Source of the DNA: Singulisphaera sp. GP187
GTDB taxonomy: Bacteria > Planctomycetota > Phycisphaerae > Phycisphaerales > SM1A02
Direction: 5' to 3'
Length of the DNA: 44,023 nucleotides
Assembly: GCA_945871445.1 (NCBI GenBank)
Contig: CAMBWI010000013.1
Location: 1-44,023, forward strand
Part shown: piece by piece, positions 25,275-33,679 of the stretch
Layout of the letters: every line of letters begins with the position of its first letter
Position numbering within the stretch: position 1 is the first letter of the stretch
Notes under the pieces: model-generated
What the model was told of the DNA's origin: nothing
Database searches by the model: none
What the model saw: the letters and a program-made list of their open reading frames with translations, nothing else
Made by a program: the position numbers and the translations under genes

Positions 25275-25323
25275 GCGTGAAAGAATAGCGCCGACAAGCG
25301 AAGAATCTTCTACGCTTCATGCA

Positions 25324-26652
25324 ATGATGTTCCTCTTGGAAACCGTTCGGTTAGGTTTGGGCAATTTGCGCCGGCACGCACTGCGATCCATACTGACTTG
25401 CCTTGGTGTCATCTTGGGTGTTGCTGCTGTGATCGTGGTTGTTTCCATTGGAGAGGGCAACAAGCAATCAGCGCTGCGTGATATCGCCGCGCTTGGTGCA
25501 ACCAACATCATCGTCCGAAGCTCCAAACCGCCAGACGCTGCAAGCACGACTCAAGCGCGAACTTTTTTGTCTCGATATGGAATCACCTACGAAGATGCAC
25601 GCAGATTGAAAGGCGCACTTCCAGATGTCGAGTCAGTCGTTCCGCTGAAGGCAGTCGGAAGCGAAATCAGCAGAGGGCCATTTCGAACGAACAGTCAGTG
25701 TTTCGGAACCTTGCCGATGCTTGCTGAAGTTGCGAATTTGCGCGTCGCTTCTGGCGGTCGTTATTTAACCGATCACGATATCGAAACACAGGCGCCGGTT
25801 GCTGTGCTTGGCGCAGAAACTGCGCGGCAACTTTTTCCGGCGCGCGATGCGGTTGGTCAAGATTTCAGAATCGATCAACAAGTTCTGCGAGTCATCGGCG
25901 TTCTGCAAGAGCAAGGTCTGTCTGGCGGTGCAGGCGGTGCACTGGTTGGTCGTGATCTGAATCGTGACATTCATTTGCCGCTCACGACCGCCGAGCGTCA
26001 ATTCGGTGATGTCATTCAGCGGCGAACATCAGGGTCGTTCACGACAGAAGAGGTTCAGTTGAGCGAGGTCTATGTCACGGCCCCTTCGACGACGGCAGTG
26101 AATCAGATTTCGCAGCGCGTCGAGCGCATCATGGCCACGGGTCATCCAGATATGAACGATGTGCAAATTGTTGTTCCATGGGAATTGCTCGAAAATGCAC
26201 GGCGTGCAATGCTTGTTTGGAATGTGATGCTTGTCGCAATCGCTGCGATCAGTCTATTGGTCGGCGGCATCGGCATTATGAACATTATGCTTGCGAGCGT
26301 GACTGAACGCACTCGCGAGATTGGTATTCGTCGTGCTCTCGGTGCAACGCGTCGACACATCATTCTGCAATTTCTTGTCGAGACGGGTTCGCTTTCTGCT
26401 GTTGGAGGATTACTTGGAATTGTCTTGGGCGTTCTTGCGTCGGTTGGACTTGGCGAGATTGTTCCTGTGATTCAAAAGTGGCAAATGTTTCGCGGTGTAT
26501 TTGGCGGTGGATTTTCGTTGCAGCCGATCGTGACGGGTTGGTCGATCTTTGTCAGCTTTGGAGTTGCGGCGGCGGTTGGATTGATCTTCGGTATGTATCC
26601 CGCAATTATTGCGAGTCGCAAGGATCCAGTCGTCGCGTTGCGACACGATTAG
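25324..26652 (+). CDS. MacB/FtsX-type ABC transporter permease
   Basis: This is a 442-residue inner-membrane protein of the MacB class. An N-terminal membrane helix (AVIVVVSIGEG region, residues 25-45) precedes a periplasmic MacB_PCD domain (about 50-300). Three C-terminal helices follow with the FtsX signature: LLVGGIGIMNIMLASVTERT, then EIGIRRALGATRRHI and, at the end, YPAIIASRKDPVVALRHD. Such permeases power mechanotransmission for lipoprotein, toxin or peptide export with an MacB/LolD-type ATPase. No ATPase or membrane-fusion gene is adjacent, so the partner must be encoded elsewhere. ATG 25324 (or 25327) fits the family start MFLLETVRLG. It ends at the repeat-rich gap. Confidence 0.9.
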   Translation: MMFLLETVRLGLGNLRRHALRSILTCLGVILGVAAVIVVVSIGEGNKQSALRDIAALGATNIIVRSSKPPDAASTTQARTFLSRYGITYEDARRLKGALPDVESVVPLKAVGSEISRGPFRTNSQCFGTLPMLAEVANLRVASGGRYLTDHDIETQAPVAVLGAETARQLFPARDAVGQDFRIDQQVLRVIGVLQEQGLSGGAGGALVGRDLNRDIHLPLTTAERQFGDVIQRRTSGSFTTEEVQLSEVYVTAPSTTAVNQISQRVERIMATGHPDMNDVQIVVPWELLENARRAMLVWNVMLVAIAAISLLVGGIGIMNIMLASVTERTREIGIRRALGATRRHIILQFLVETGSLSAVGGLLGIVLGVLASVGLGEIVPVIQKWQMFRGVFGGGFSLQPIVTGWSIFVSFGVAAAVGLIFGMYPAIIASRKDPVVALRHD

Positions 26653-26672
26653 CAGTGGAGTGAGCGACTGAC

Positions 26673-26708
26673 ACAGCCGCGGGCGCAGCTGCGGACACAG
26701 CCACGGAA
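26673..26708 (+). repeat. 12-bp tandem repeats, left array (3 units)
   Basis: Three 12-bp units related to ACAGCCACGGAT. The last 22 bp of this array (26686-26707) recur exactly in the right array at 26888-26909. Confidence 0.85.
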
Positions 26709-26721
26709 TCGCATCGGTGAG

Positions 26722-26848
26722 CAGCCGTGGAAAGTCCTCTCGGGGCTCAAACAGTCCTCGGCGACCGACACGATCCGGTTTACGAATTTTTTTTGCAAGT
26801 GCCGTCGGCCGCCTGCGGAACTCGCCCGAGAGAACTTTCCAACGGCTG
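26722..26848. repeat. large imperfect palindrome
   Basis: The left arm starts CAGCCGTGGAAAGTCCTCTC (26722) and the right arm ends with the complement, with one extra base (26848). Pairing continues inward to 26769/26801 through GTCCTCGGCGACCGAC-like sequence with small gaps. The 31-nt apex holds eight T (26787-26794). Each arm is about 45-48 nt. Confidence 0.75.
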
Positions 26849-26874
26849 GGAACGCAAGCGGAAATGTGACTGAA

Positions 26875-26946
26875 ACAGCCACGGATACAGCTGCGGACAC
26901 AGCCACGGATACAGTCACGGATACAGCCACGGATACAGTCACGGCT
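26875..26946 (+). repeat. 12-bp tandem repeats, right array (6 units)
   Basis: Six adjacent 12-bp units, consensus ACAGYCACGGAT, with one variant unit (ACAGCTGCGGAC) that matches the middle unit of the left array. Confidence 0.9.
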
Positions 26947-27019
26947 GGGCACGCAAACAGATGTGCGACCGAATTGAAAAACCGTTGAGCGAGAATTTGA
27001 TTCGCCCACGTTGGCAGCG

Positions 27020-27049
27020 GACTGATTTGAGTTCGGGGCCGAATCAGTC
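27020..27049. terminator. hairpin, possible terminator of converging genes
   Basis: GACTGATT (27020-27027) pairs with AATCAGTC (27042-27049); an alternative inner stem TTCGG/CCGAA (27032-27036, 27039-27043) competes. There is no T tract, so intrinsic termination is doubtful. Confidence 0.3.
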
Positions 27050-27110
27050 AGTGGCACAACCAAATTTTCAATGTTGGCACGGTGAGATGTGACTGTCGAT
27101 CCGATGGGTT

Positions 27111-28889
27111 TTAGTTTTTTGGATGCTTGGCACTTGAATTGCGCTGATACACCAATACATCGCCGTTCTTCCAATCAACCCATCCCGAAAAAGTTTCAAC
27201 GAGCGTCCAGTTTTCCAAAAGTATCTGCTTCGCATCAACCACAAGCGATTGCGGATAGAGAACAATCATCCATTCGATTTCAGTTGGAATCTGATCAATT
27301 GCCACTCCTCCAAGTCCAGCGGCTTGAACATCCAAATCTGCAAGAATGCCGTAATAGGCCACCACATTGCTTGGAAGCCCCACGCTCACAATCGAAGTGA
27401 GTGACGGATCTTGATTTCGAATGAATATGACAGCATCACGAATGGGCTGTTTGGGTGGAAGCGATCCAAGCGATTCGCTCCATAGTGCGGCGATGGCGAT
27501 TGCTCCCAATATCAATGCGCGGTTGACGCGTAACGCATTCGCATCCCGTTGCCGAAGAAATCTTGCAACATCAAATGCGCCCAGTGTGATTGCAATCAAA
27601 ATGCCTGGTAAAGCAAAAAGTGCAAAGCGCGCATACATCCAACTTCCGCCTAATTCGGTGGCGATGACAAGAATTGGAAGCCCAATCAATGTTGCAGCAA
27701 GCGGCATCCGCCGAGTGATGTCGCGTCGTGCGCCAAAGACACCAATGAAGAACAGCCCGATTCCGGGAAGTGCTGCGAGTGGAGTCCACGCTCCGCCAAT
27801 TCCCAAGAGAACGTGGATTCCTTCGAGAGAAAATATCGACGGCTCGTTTCCGTCGAGCGCTTGAAATTCTCTGCGAATGCGCAGAAGATCTGGAAGCAGA
27901 GGAGAGAGGAATGTGACCGTTGTGATGCCAGCAAGCGTGATTGCAAGTATCGCTTCGCGACCGCGTTTGCGGTCATTGCTACCAAGACGAGGGCGAATGA
28001 TCAGCCAAGCAGCAATCACACCGTGACTGATTGGAAGAACTACAAAAACCAAATGCGACCATATTCCAAGCGCACACAGAATCGCATATACGACCCACGA
28101 CAGGGGGCTTCCAATTCGTAGCGCTCGAAGAAAAATCCACGACGCGAGCGCAGCGAAGAGGATCATCATCGAATATCCCCGCGCCTCGACTGATTCTAAA
28201 ACCATAATCGGCGCGAGAGCCGCAACCCCACACGCCAACGACATTCGCGCGCGAGTTGGTACGCCTTGCCATAATGCTGTTTCGCGTGCAAGCCCAACGA
28301 TGGCGGCGATTGATGCGATCCCAGCAAGAAACGCAGGCATTCTCAAGATTGGTTCGCTCGATCCTCCAGCGATCGACACCGCGAACGACGACAGGAGTGT
28401 GTGCAGTACATGATTCGATTGCACGAAGTATGTCCCAATGATTGCGCCAGGACCATATTGCGCATAATCAATGAGCGCAGAAATTTCGTCGTACCAAAGA
28501 CTTTCCGAAATTCTCCATAGACGCTCGATCACTCCCACGCTGATTGCACAGAAAAGTGCGAAACGCAATCGAGCAGTTGCGGGTGTCTTGCGTAAAAAAT
28601 CGAGCGAAGCGCTGGAAGTCGATTGAGGTGTATGCCAGTTTTTACGAGCGGATCGCACAAGAATCCAAACAGTGAATGCCCAAACGACCGCAGAGAGAAC
28701 ACACATCACACGAAACAACTCTGCCCCTTGTCGTGTCACTGACCGAACTTCAACCCCAGCGCGAGATGCCAGATATTTATGCGTGAAGAATCGAGCCAGC
28801 AATTCCGTGTCGATCATTGCCAGTGCAGCGAAGGCAAGCGATATCGCAGCGACAACGATTATGACGACAAGAGATGTCGTCTTGCGCAT
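27111..28889 (-). CDS. Membrane glycosyltransferase, GT39/ArnT-like
   Basis: This 592-residue integral membrane protein has about 11-12 hydrophobic segments. After the second segment there is SLWYDEISAL, the acidic pair in the first large loop that is characteristic of GT-C enzymes (PMT/ArnT), and NHVLHTLLSSF further on. GT-C enzymes transfer sugars from polyprenyl-phosphate donors to protein, lipid or glycan on the outer side of the cytoplasmic membrane. Donor and acceptor are unknown. ATG 28889 overlaps the stop of the MFS gene by one base (TGATG); a GTG at 28892 overlaps it by four. Either way the two genes are likely translationally coupled, which suggests a joint envelope function. Confidence 0.82.
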   Translation of the reverse strand: MRKTTSLVVIIVVAAISLAFAALAMIDTELLARFFTHKYLASRAGVEVRSVTRQGAELFRVMCVLSAVVWAFTVWILVRSARKNWHTPQSTSSASLDFLRKTPATARLRFALFCAISVGVIERLWRISESLWYDEISALIDYAQYGPGAIIGTYFVQSNHVLHTLLSSFAVSIAGGSSEPILRMPAFLAGIASIAAIVGLARETALWQGVPTRARMSLACGVAALAPIMVLESVEARGYSMMILFAALASWIFLRALRIGSPLSWVVYAILCALGIWSHLVFVVLPISHGVIAAWLIIRPRLGSNDRKRGREAILAITLAGITTVTFLSPLLPDLLRIRREFQALDGNEPSIFSLEGIHVLLGIGGAWTPLAALPGIGLFFIGVFGARRDITRRMPLAATLIGLPILVIATELGGSWMYARFALFALPGILIAITLGAFDVARFLRQRDANALRVNRALILGAIAIAALWSESLGSLPPKQPIRDAVIFIRNQDPSLTSIVSVGLPSNVVAYYGILADLDVQAAGLGGVAIDQIPTEIEWMIVLYPQSLVVDAKQILLENWTLVETFSGWVDWKNGDVLVYQRNSSAKHPKN

Positions 28890-30256
28890 CACAGAATTGA
28901 TTCCGGCGGTCGATTGAATGATCCATCTTCTTCCATGCTGATCTCTTGGAGATTACTCGGATGGCTACTGTGGTCAGATTCGAACCCTCTGACATCGGGC
29001 ACTGATCGAAGCAGGAAAAGCGCTGCAAGTCGAGCACCTGCAGAAATGAGAAAGAGCAGCGCATACGCCTTTCGGTCATCACCAAGCCAATGGAGAAGCG
29101 AGCCGCCAGCGAGTGATCCGGCCACGAGCGCAAGCGCATTGAGCAGATTGAATGAGGTCAAGATGCTCGTGCGTTCTTCTGGCTTTGATAAATCCAGCAG
29201 CAATAAAAATGTTGCAATTTCATAGCCGGCCCAACAAATTCCAGAGAGAGCCATCAAAATGAAAAGTGTTGAGGTTTCTGGTGGAAGGGCAAACAATGCA
29301 GCGTGTGCGGTCAGGAATCCACTGCTCAAGACGAGCACGAAGCGTGGACCGCGTCTCGATGCAATCGAACCGAAGATTGAAACGGCAACACTCTTGGTTG
29401 CAAAGAGTGTTGCGGCAGCTGCAAAGTATGTTGCGTTGCTGAAACCGATTTCGCCAATGAGATATGACGCAACGAATGGGCTGGAGATTTGTAGCGCCAA
29501 TTGAAAAACAAGCATGAACACCAAGAGTGGCCTCTCTTGACCCATCAGTGGACGAATCAACAGAGTGCGTAGTGGAACAGGAGTGTGCTTCCAAGCACCA
29601 GGTGGTGGTTCGCTTTGTCGAACCAAATATGGAATCGATGCTCCCCGACTGAACAAGCCCAAAGAGAAAATCAATGCGAATGCTGCAAGTTGCCAAGAAA
29701 ATTCTCCTACAACTTTTTGGGCTTGATCAATGTGCTTTGCTGTATCGAAGTGTTCGCCGAAAAATAAGATCGCACCAGCGACGGAGAGTCCGGCGAGAGT
29801 CATCAGTTGGCAGATTCGACTTCGTCGGCCAAAATATTTAGGTCGAATATTCGATGGGATAAGTGCAGCAACCCACGCTGCCCATGCAGGGCCAGCGCCA
29901 ATTGCTGCCCCCCAATACAGGGTAAATGAAGCAAAAATGACCCACGCGGGAAGTGCTCCACGAATTGCGCCATCAATCAGGGGAATGAAACTGAGGCATT
30001 GTGCTACCGCACAGCACAACACCCATTTGCGTGGACTTTTGAGAAATGAAACTCCCCAAGGCGCAAGCAATTGAAGAACGGATCCACAAAGATATGGAAT
30101 GGTGAAGAAGAGTCCAGCGCTGACTTCGCCCACTCCCAGCGCTAGGACGAAGGGGATGAAATACATTTCGCCAACGCCAACCATAAATGAATAGGTTGCA
30201 CCATCACCGGTTGATGCGGCAAGGTCATGCCGCAGTTTTCGTGATCGAGTGTTCAC
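28889..30256 (-). CDS. MFS transporter
   Basis: This is a 455-residue major facilitator with about 12 hydrophobic segments in two halves joined by a cytoplasmic loop near residue 220 (VRQSEPPPGAWKHTPVPL). The loop after segment four reads IPSNIRPKYFGRRSRICQ, a basic MFS loop. The substrate is not assignable. No ATG exists near the N-terminus: TTG 30262 or GTG 30256 must be used and GTG was chosen. The stop overlaps the glycosyltransferase start, so transporter and glycosyltransferase probably form a two-gene unit. It resembles the second MFS gene at 35582-36937 only in general family features. Confidence 0.85.
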   Translation of the reverse strand: MNTRSRKLRHDLAASTGDGATYSFMVGVGEMYFIPFVLALGVGEVSAGLFFTIPYLCGSVLQLLAPWGVSFLKSPRKWVLCCAVAQCLSFIPLIDGAIRGALPAWVIFASFTLYWGAAIGAGPAWAAWVAALIPSNIRPKYFGRRSRICQLMTLAGLSVAGAILFFGEHFDTAKHIDQAQKVVGEFSWQLAAFALIFSLGLFSRGASIPYLVRQSEPPPGAWKHTPVPLRTLLIRPLMGQERPLLVFMLVFQLALQISSPFVASYLIGEIGFSNATYFAAAATLFATKSVAVSIFGSIASRRGPRFVLVLSSGFLTAHAALFALPPETSTLFILMALSGICWAGYEIATFLLLLDLSKPEERTSILTSFNLLNALALVAGSLAGGSLLHWLGDDRKAYALLFLISAGARLAALFLLRSVPDVRGFESDHSSHPSNLQEISMEEDGSFNRPPESIL

Positions 30257-30346
30257 CGCCAATGTGTACCCGAAGAGCAGAATCTACTGTGAGAAACTGT
30301 TCTCGAAAAGTTGCAGCAAAAATGTTTGTCGAGCAAACTAGAAAGG

Positions 30347-31462
30347 TCAGGGTTGTGGACTGCCACCACTGGCGCCACCACCGGCGCCACCACTGGCGCC
30401 ACCACCGACAGAACCACTTGTTGAGGCAGGAGAAAATCCTTGCAGTTGTGAAAACGCCATTGGTACTGTCATCGAAACATATCGTCCTGTTCCCCGTTGC
30501 CGTTCAAGTTTCGAAGGGGGAAGAAAGGAATATCCACCAAGCGCACGGTGGACAAAATCTGGAGCGCGAACGATAAGAGATTCGTATGCGTAGTCGATTG
30601 TTGCCCAATCGTTCTCCCACGCTTCTGGTTCGACGACAGATTTAATAAGTTCGATCAGTCGCTGTCCTTTTGCCGCATCAGTAGCGCGTTCTGGGCTTTC
30701 GCCACCATTTCCAAAGAGGTTGCCGCCGCCACCGCCGCCACCGCCGCCGCCACCGCCACCACCTAAGCCACCACCTCCATTTCCACCTCCTCCGGCGCCA
30801 CCGCCACGACCTTGATTGAATGCAGCGTCGATATTGAAGTCGGGCGCATTGTCAAAGTAAGGGACTTCGTACAGCAAATCTTTGATTGGATAGAGCTTAA
30901 CTTTTCGCGATCCGCGCCGCGATAAATTATCCTTTGTTCCAACTTCAAGAAAGCCTCCGCGAAGTTGCCAAGTGCATGAGGATTCAGTGGAAAGTTCGGC
31001 CAATACCGTTTCAAGGGCATCAAGAGCACAAGCACGTTGAAGTTTTAGCGTGATCAATTCTTCAGGATCCATACCCGACGAATTTTTTTCTGTGAGCCAC
31101 CGCGCAACCATCTGCACTCCAACAATTTCTTGGATGTACTTAAGCGCATCTTTCGCAGGAGTTTCATCAAAGTCGATTGAGATTTCGGTATGAAGCAACG
31201 CAAATAAAATGTCTTGGTCTTCGGTCAGCAGTTCAGCCGTCTTTGTGGAAGTTGTCGCAGGTGGTGCCGTGGTCGCAGGCTTTGCTGTCGCAGGTGGTGC
31301 CGTGGTCGCAGGCTTTGCTGTCGCAGGTGGTATCTGAGCCGCAGGCTTTGCCGTCGTCGCAGGCTTTGCTGCTGTTGCAGGAATTGTTTGCGCGACAACA
31401 AAAGTGCTTGCAGTCGAGCAAGCAACGATTATGGCAAGAATAATTTTATTTCCAATCTGCAC
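30347..31462 (-). CDS. Exported Gly-rich protein with secretin N-terminal (STN)-like region
   Basis: This is a 371-residue exported protein. The signal peptide is about residues 1-24 (IILAIIVACSTASTFVVAQ). A Pro/Ala/Thr/Lys repeat linker (25-78) is encoded by 33-bp DNA repeats. Then comes a domain resembling secretin/TonB short N-terminal regions (DFDETPAKDALKYIQEIVG), followed by KLYPIKDLLYEVPYFDNAP, as seen in planctomycete secretin-like proteins. A poly-Gly tract (about 228-262), an IDYAYESLIVRAPDFVHRAL segment and a Gly/Ser tail complete it. No secretin pore domain is present. GTG 31462 has GGGAG about 8 nt upstream. It may be a periplasmic accessory protein; the function is unproven. Confidence 0.72.
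   Translation of the reverse strand: MQIGNKIILAIIVACSTASTFVVAQTIPATAAKPATTAKPAAQIPPATAKPATTAPPATAKPATTAPPATTSTKTAELLTEDQDILFALLHTEISIDFDETPAKDALKYIQEIVGVQMVARWLTEKNSSGMDPEELITLKLQRACALDALETVLAELSTESSCTWQLRGGFLEVGTKDNLSRRGSRKVKLYPIKDLLYEVPYFDNAPDFNIDAAFNQGRGGGAGGGGNGGGGLGGGGGGGGGGGGGGNLFGNGGESPERATDAAKGQRLIELIKSVVEPEAWENDWATIDYAYESLIVRAPDFVHRALGGYSFLPPSKLERQRGTGRYVSMTVPMAFSQLQGFSPASTSGSVGGGASGGAGGGASGGSPQP
31254..31330. repeat. 33-bp coding tandem repeat
   Basis: Two exact 33-bp units (31254-31286, 31287-31319) plus the first 11 bp of a third encode the Ala-Lys-Pro-Ala-Thr-Thr-Ala-Pro-Pro-Ala-Thr linker of the exported Gly-rich protein. Confidence 0.9.
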
Positions 31463-31508
31463 AGTGACGACTCCCTTTGAAGTGGAGACTTCGATCAGTA
31501 GACCGACG

Positions 31509-33359
31509 CTACTTAGATGATTCTAGCAGGGAATTCAGCATTTTTATCGAAATTACAGATTCTTCAAGACATAAAAGTGCCATTGCATTACCCGCAACCG
31601 CCACTCTGCTGTCCCACGGGGCGGTTCGGATCGCTCCGAGGGTTCGCTGCGGGTTGCGCGACAAGTATGACGACACATCGTCATAAGCCAATTGTCGAAG
31701 AAATCGCACAACACCAATCTGCATAGAGCGCGCCCGATACTGCTCGCCGACTGGAGTCAAATGTGGATCGCTCATCATGAGCGCCAACGCAAATCCTGGA
31801 CGAGCAGTTTGCGCTGTCGCACCTTTGCTTGCATAACCAGAGAGTGAGAACGCACCAACAAGATCAGGAGGCACACGATTGATCGTGGAAGAATCTGCAC
31901 CGTCATGCACACCGATCTGGACATGCGAGAGCGCCGCACGCGCACTGCGTGCGATTGCAGCATGATTCTCTGGCACAGGTCCGAGCTTTTGGTCAGCAAG
32001 CAGAAGCCATCCAAGAATTCCAACAATTTGGCTACGCGAATTTCCATTCCAACATTGGTCGATCGCCTTCACCAATTCCGCATGATCAACCAATGGTTTG
32101 CCAGCAGAATCGAGCGAAGCCAACGCAGCAGCAGCGAGTGATTGTTCAAGTGGATCTCCACGAAGAATCACAGCATTTTTCACATCCGCAGCAACCATCT
32201 TTGCCAACAAGGCTTTCGCATTCTCATACAAAGCAACACCTGCGGGAGATTCTTTCAAATGATCGCCGTGAATTTCCAATTCCAGTGAGGCGAGAACGAT
32301 CCACGCAATAGTCTTTGGATCTGCAAGTGGATCCTTCTCAATTTCAGAAACATCATAAAGTGCCGTGAGAATTCCCAGCGCAACCGTGCGCGCGCGAAGA
32401 GCCTTCTGTTCGTCAGCGGAATTCAATGTTGCATATCGAGCGATTGCAAACGCAGCGAGCGATTGTTCCGTTGGGGCTGCGTTTATGGAATCATCTTTAT
32501 CTTCGGCGGGAAGGTAATCACCGCGTAATCCCAGCGATTGCAATGCGCGTTGTTCGCCTGCTGGCTGCGAATCGGAGCCCTTGCTTGCATGGATCATCGA
32601 TCTTTCAAACCACTTCAGCATCTCATCCGTTGCGCTCTGCGCACATTGCACGCTTTCGCTGGGACTGGGTGTGGGCTCGAGCCGACTTCCACGATTGACA
32701 AACGTTGGCAACATTGTCAATGCAGGTTGCACGATGCGGGTGACTTCGAATGAGTAGAGTCCAACACGCTCGGTGGCCGGAATTTCATTCAGGTCTCGCG
32801 CTGGAAGTCCAAGTTGCATCACAAGCGAAAGCAAGGTCTGATCGGGGGCGGCTGCAGCATTCAGTGCTTGCAAGACCGCTGGATGAGCAGTTGCCCAAGT
32901 GCTTCCACGGCGCACTGCGATCCCATCGAGGGCAGGTTCGATTTCTCGAGAAGCTTCCAGATATGTCCCCCCGATAAGTGGCTCCGGTTTTGAGCCAACT
33001 TCGAGTTCAAGGGTGATTTGCTCCCAATTGATTGCCGTAGGTTCTCCCCCTAATTTGTCCATTCTTTGCCTCGCGTCAGCCAATGCTCTCCCAAGAGCCC
33101 CCCGAATGGGGTCATTTTCCAAAGAATTTCCGACCCCGATAACTCGGCCTTCTTTGCGCAAAATGACCACTGCTGACCAGGTTACTGGCGAAGAAAAACC
33201 TGCGGAATTTGAAGGAATTTCGCCAATATCCACATACTTTCTGCACTCAATCCAAGCATTCAGAACGCTCGCGGCTGGGGGGGGAGTGGTCGCCCCGGCC
33301 AAAAAAATAAATATGGAAAAATGAAAGACTTTTTTGGCAATTGTCCAAATTTGGGGCAT
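31509..33359 (-). CDS. Large exported protein of unknown function, helical-repeat-like
   Basis: This is a 616-residue protein. A hydrophobic N-terminal segment (FHFSIFIFLAGATTPPP) looks like a signal peptide. Residues about 40-170 form a mixed region (WSAVVILRKEGRVIGVG, then DARQRMDKLGG). From about 260 to the end the protein is Ala/Leu-rich with alternating helices (EQSLAAFAIARYATL; EQSLAAAALASLDSAG; FALALMMSDPHLTPVG), similar in style to alpha/alpha toroid or helical-repeat domains. No catalytic motif was recognised. ATG 33359 has no Shine-Dalgarno site, but a 9-bp hairpin lies 17-38 nt upstream. The same leftward direction as the STN-like gene, 46 nt downstream, suggests cotranscription. 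Confidence 0.72.
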   Translation of the reverse strand: MPQIWTIAKKVFHFSIFIFLAGATTPPPAASVLNAWIECRKYVDIGEIPSNSAGFSSPVTWSAVVILRKEGRVIGVGNSLENDPIRGALGRALADARQRMDKLGGEPTAINWEQITLELEVGSKPEPLIGGTYLEASREIEPALDGIAVRRGSTWATAHPAVLQALNAAAAPDQTLLSLVMQLGLPARDLNEIPATERVGLYSFEVTRIVQPALTMLPTFVNRGSRLEPTPSPSESVQCAQSATDEMLKWFERSMIHASKGSDSQPAGEQRALQSLGLRGDYLPAEDKDDSINAAPTEQSLAAFAIARYATLNSADEQKALRARTVALGILTALYDVSEIEKDPLADPKTIAWIVLASLELEIHGDHLKESPAGVALYENAKALLAKMVAADVKNAVILRGDPLEQSLAAAALASLDSAGKPLVDHAELVKAIDQCWNGNSRSQIVGILGWLLLADQKLGPVPENHAAIARSARAALSHVQIGVHDGADSSTINRVPPDLVGAFSLSGYASKGATAQTARPGFALALMMSDPHLTPVGEQYRARSMQIGVVRFLRQLAYDDVSSYLSRNPQRTLGAIRTAPWDSRVAVAGNAMALLCLEESVISIKMLNSLLESSK

Positions 33360-33375
33360 TCTAAAGAGTGTACGG

Positions 33376-33397
33376 GGCAGTCACTCGTGTGACTGCC
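33376..33397. promoter_or_regulatory. 9-bp tetraloop hairpin in the leader of the 33359 gene
   Basis: GGCAGTCAC (33376-33384), loop TCGT, GTGACTGCC (33389-33397), perfect. On the minus strand it lies 17 nt upstream of the ATG and would cover the ribosome-binding region. Confidence 0.7.
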
Positions 33398-33460
33398 TTG
33401 GTAAAGAATAAGAGTGTTGTGATGTTTATACACCGATTAATTCCATACGAGGTAACCAAA

Positions 33461-33478
33461 CAGAAGCTTGCGCTTCTG
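33461..33478. other. 7-bp tetraloop hairpin
   Basis: CAGAAGC (33461-33467), loop TTGC, GCTTCTG (33472-33478), perfect stem. Role unknown. Confidence 0.6.
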
Positions 33479-33572
33479 ACGATTCTTTCATTTTTGGCAA
33501 TCCTCTGATTACAAGCGCCTTTTTCGGCACTGCAACCCCCCCTTGGGGGGCGGCGGGGCGGATGGGGAGACA

Positions 33573-33599
33573 CGCCCGAACACGAAAGTGTTACGGGTG
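33573..33599. other. GAAA-tetraloop hairpin
   Basis: On the plus strand, AACAC (33579-33583), loop GAAA, GTGTT (33588-33592), extended after one bulged A by CCCG/CGGG (33575-33578 / 33594-33597) and two further pairs. A GNRA loop suggests a plus-strand RNA if it is transcribed. Confidence 0.55.
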
Positions 33600-33603
33600 C
33601 CGG

Positions 33604-33646
33604 AAAGCGCGACGGCCTGCGAAATTTCGCAGGCCGTCGTTGCTTT
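33604..33646. terminator. long hairpin, probable bidirectional terminator downstream of rpsA
   Basis: A perfect 30-bp palindrome (33610-33639; left half CGACGGCCTGCGAAA) is extended by AAAGC (33604-33608) pairing with GCTTT (33642-33646). On the plus strand a T-rich tract follows; on the minus strand only CGCTTTCC follows. It lies about 50 nt after the rpsA stop. Confidence 0.65.
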
Positions 33647-33679
33647 TGTAGTAAAAGCTTTTGTAGTAAAAGCTTTTGG
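33642..33679. repeat. 15-bp tandem repeat after rpsA
   Basis: GCTTTTGTAGTAAAA occurs at 33642-33656 and 33657-33671, then the first 7 bases again. The junctions create AAAAGCTTTT palindromes. It is non-coding, between the rpsA stop and the long hairpin. Confidence 0.85.

Larger units (their letters stand above)
26653..27110. other. 458-nt convergent gap of repeats and palindromes
   Basis: No convincing gene was found. Frames through it are low-complexity readings of the repeats. The gap contains 12-bp tandem units on both sides of a large palindrome (26722-26848), a 29-bp imperfect direct repeat (26844-26873 and 26943-26973) and a smaller hairpin (27020-27049). The flanking genes converge on it, so it probably contains their terminators. 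Confidence 0.75.

Noticed and set aside
26875-26946. Regular 12-bp repeats considered as a CRISPR array
   Set aside because: Units are directly adjacent with no spacers, are too short, and no cas gene is present.
26410-27174. 254-codon minus-strand frame through the repeat-rich gap
   Set aside because: It runs antisense into the permease end, is Cys/Arg low-complexity where it crosses the 12-bp repeats, and has no support as a gene.
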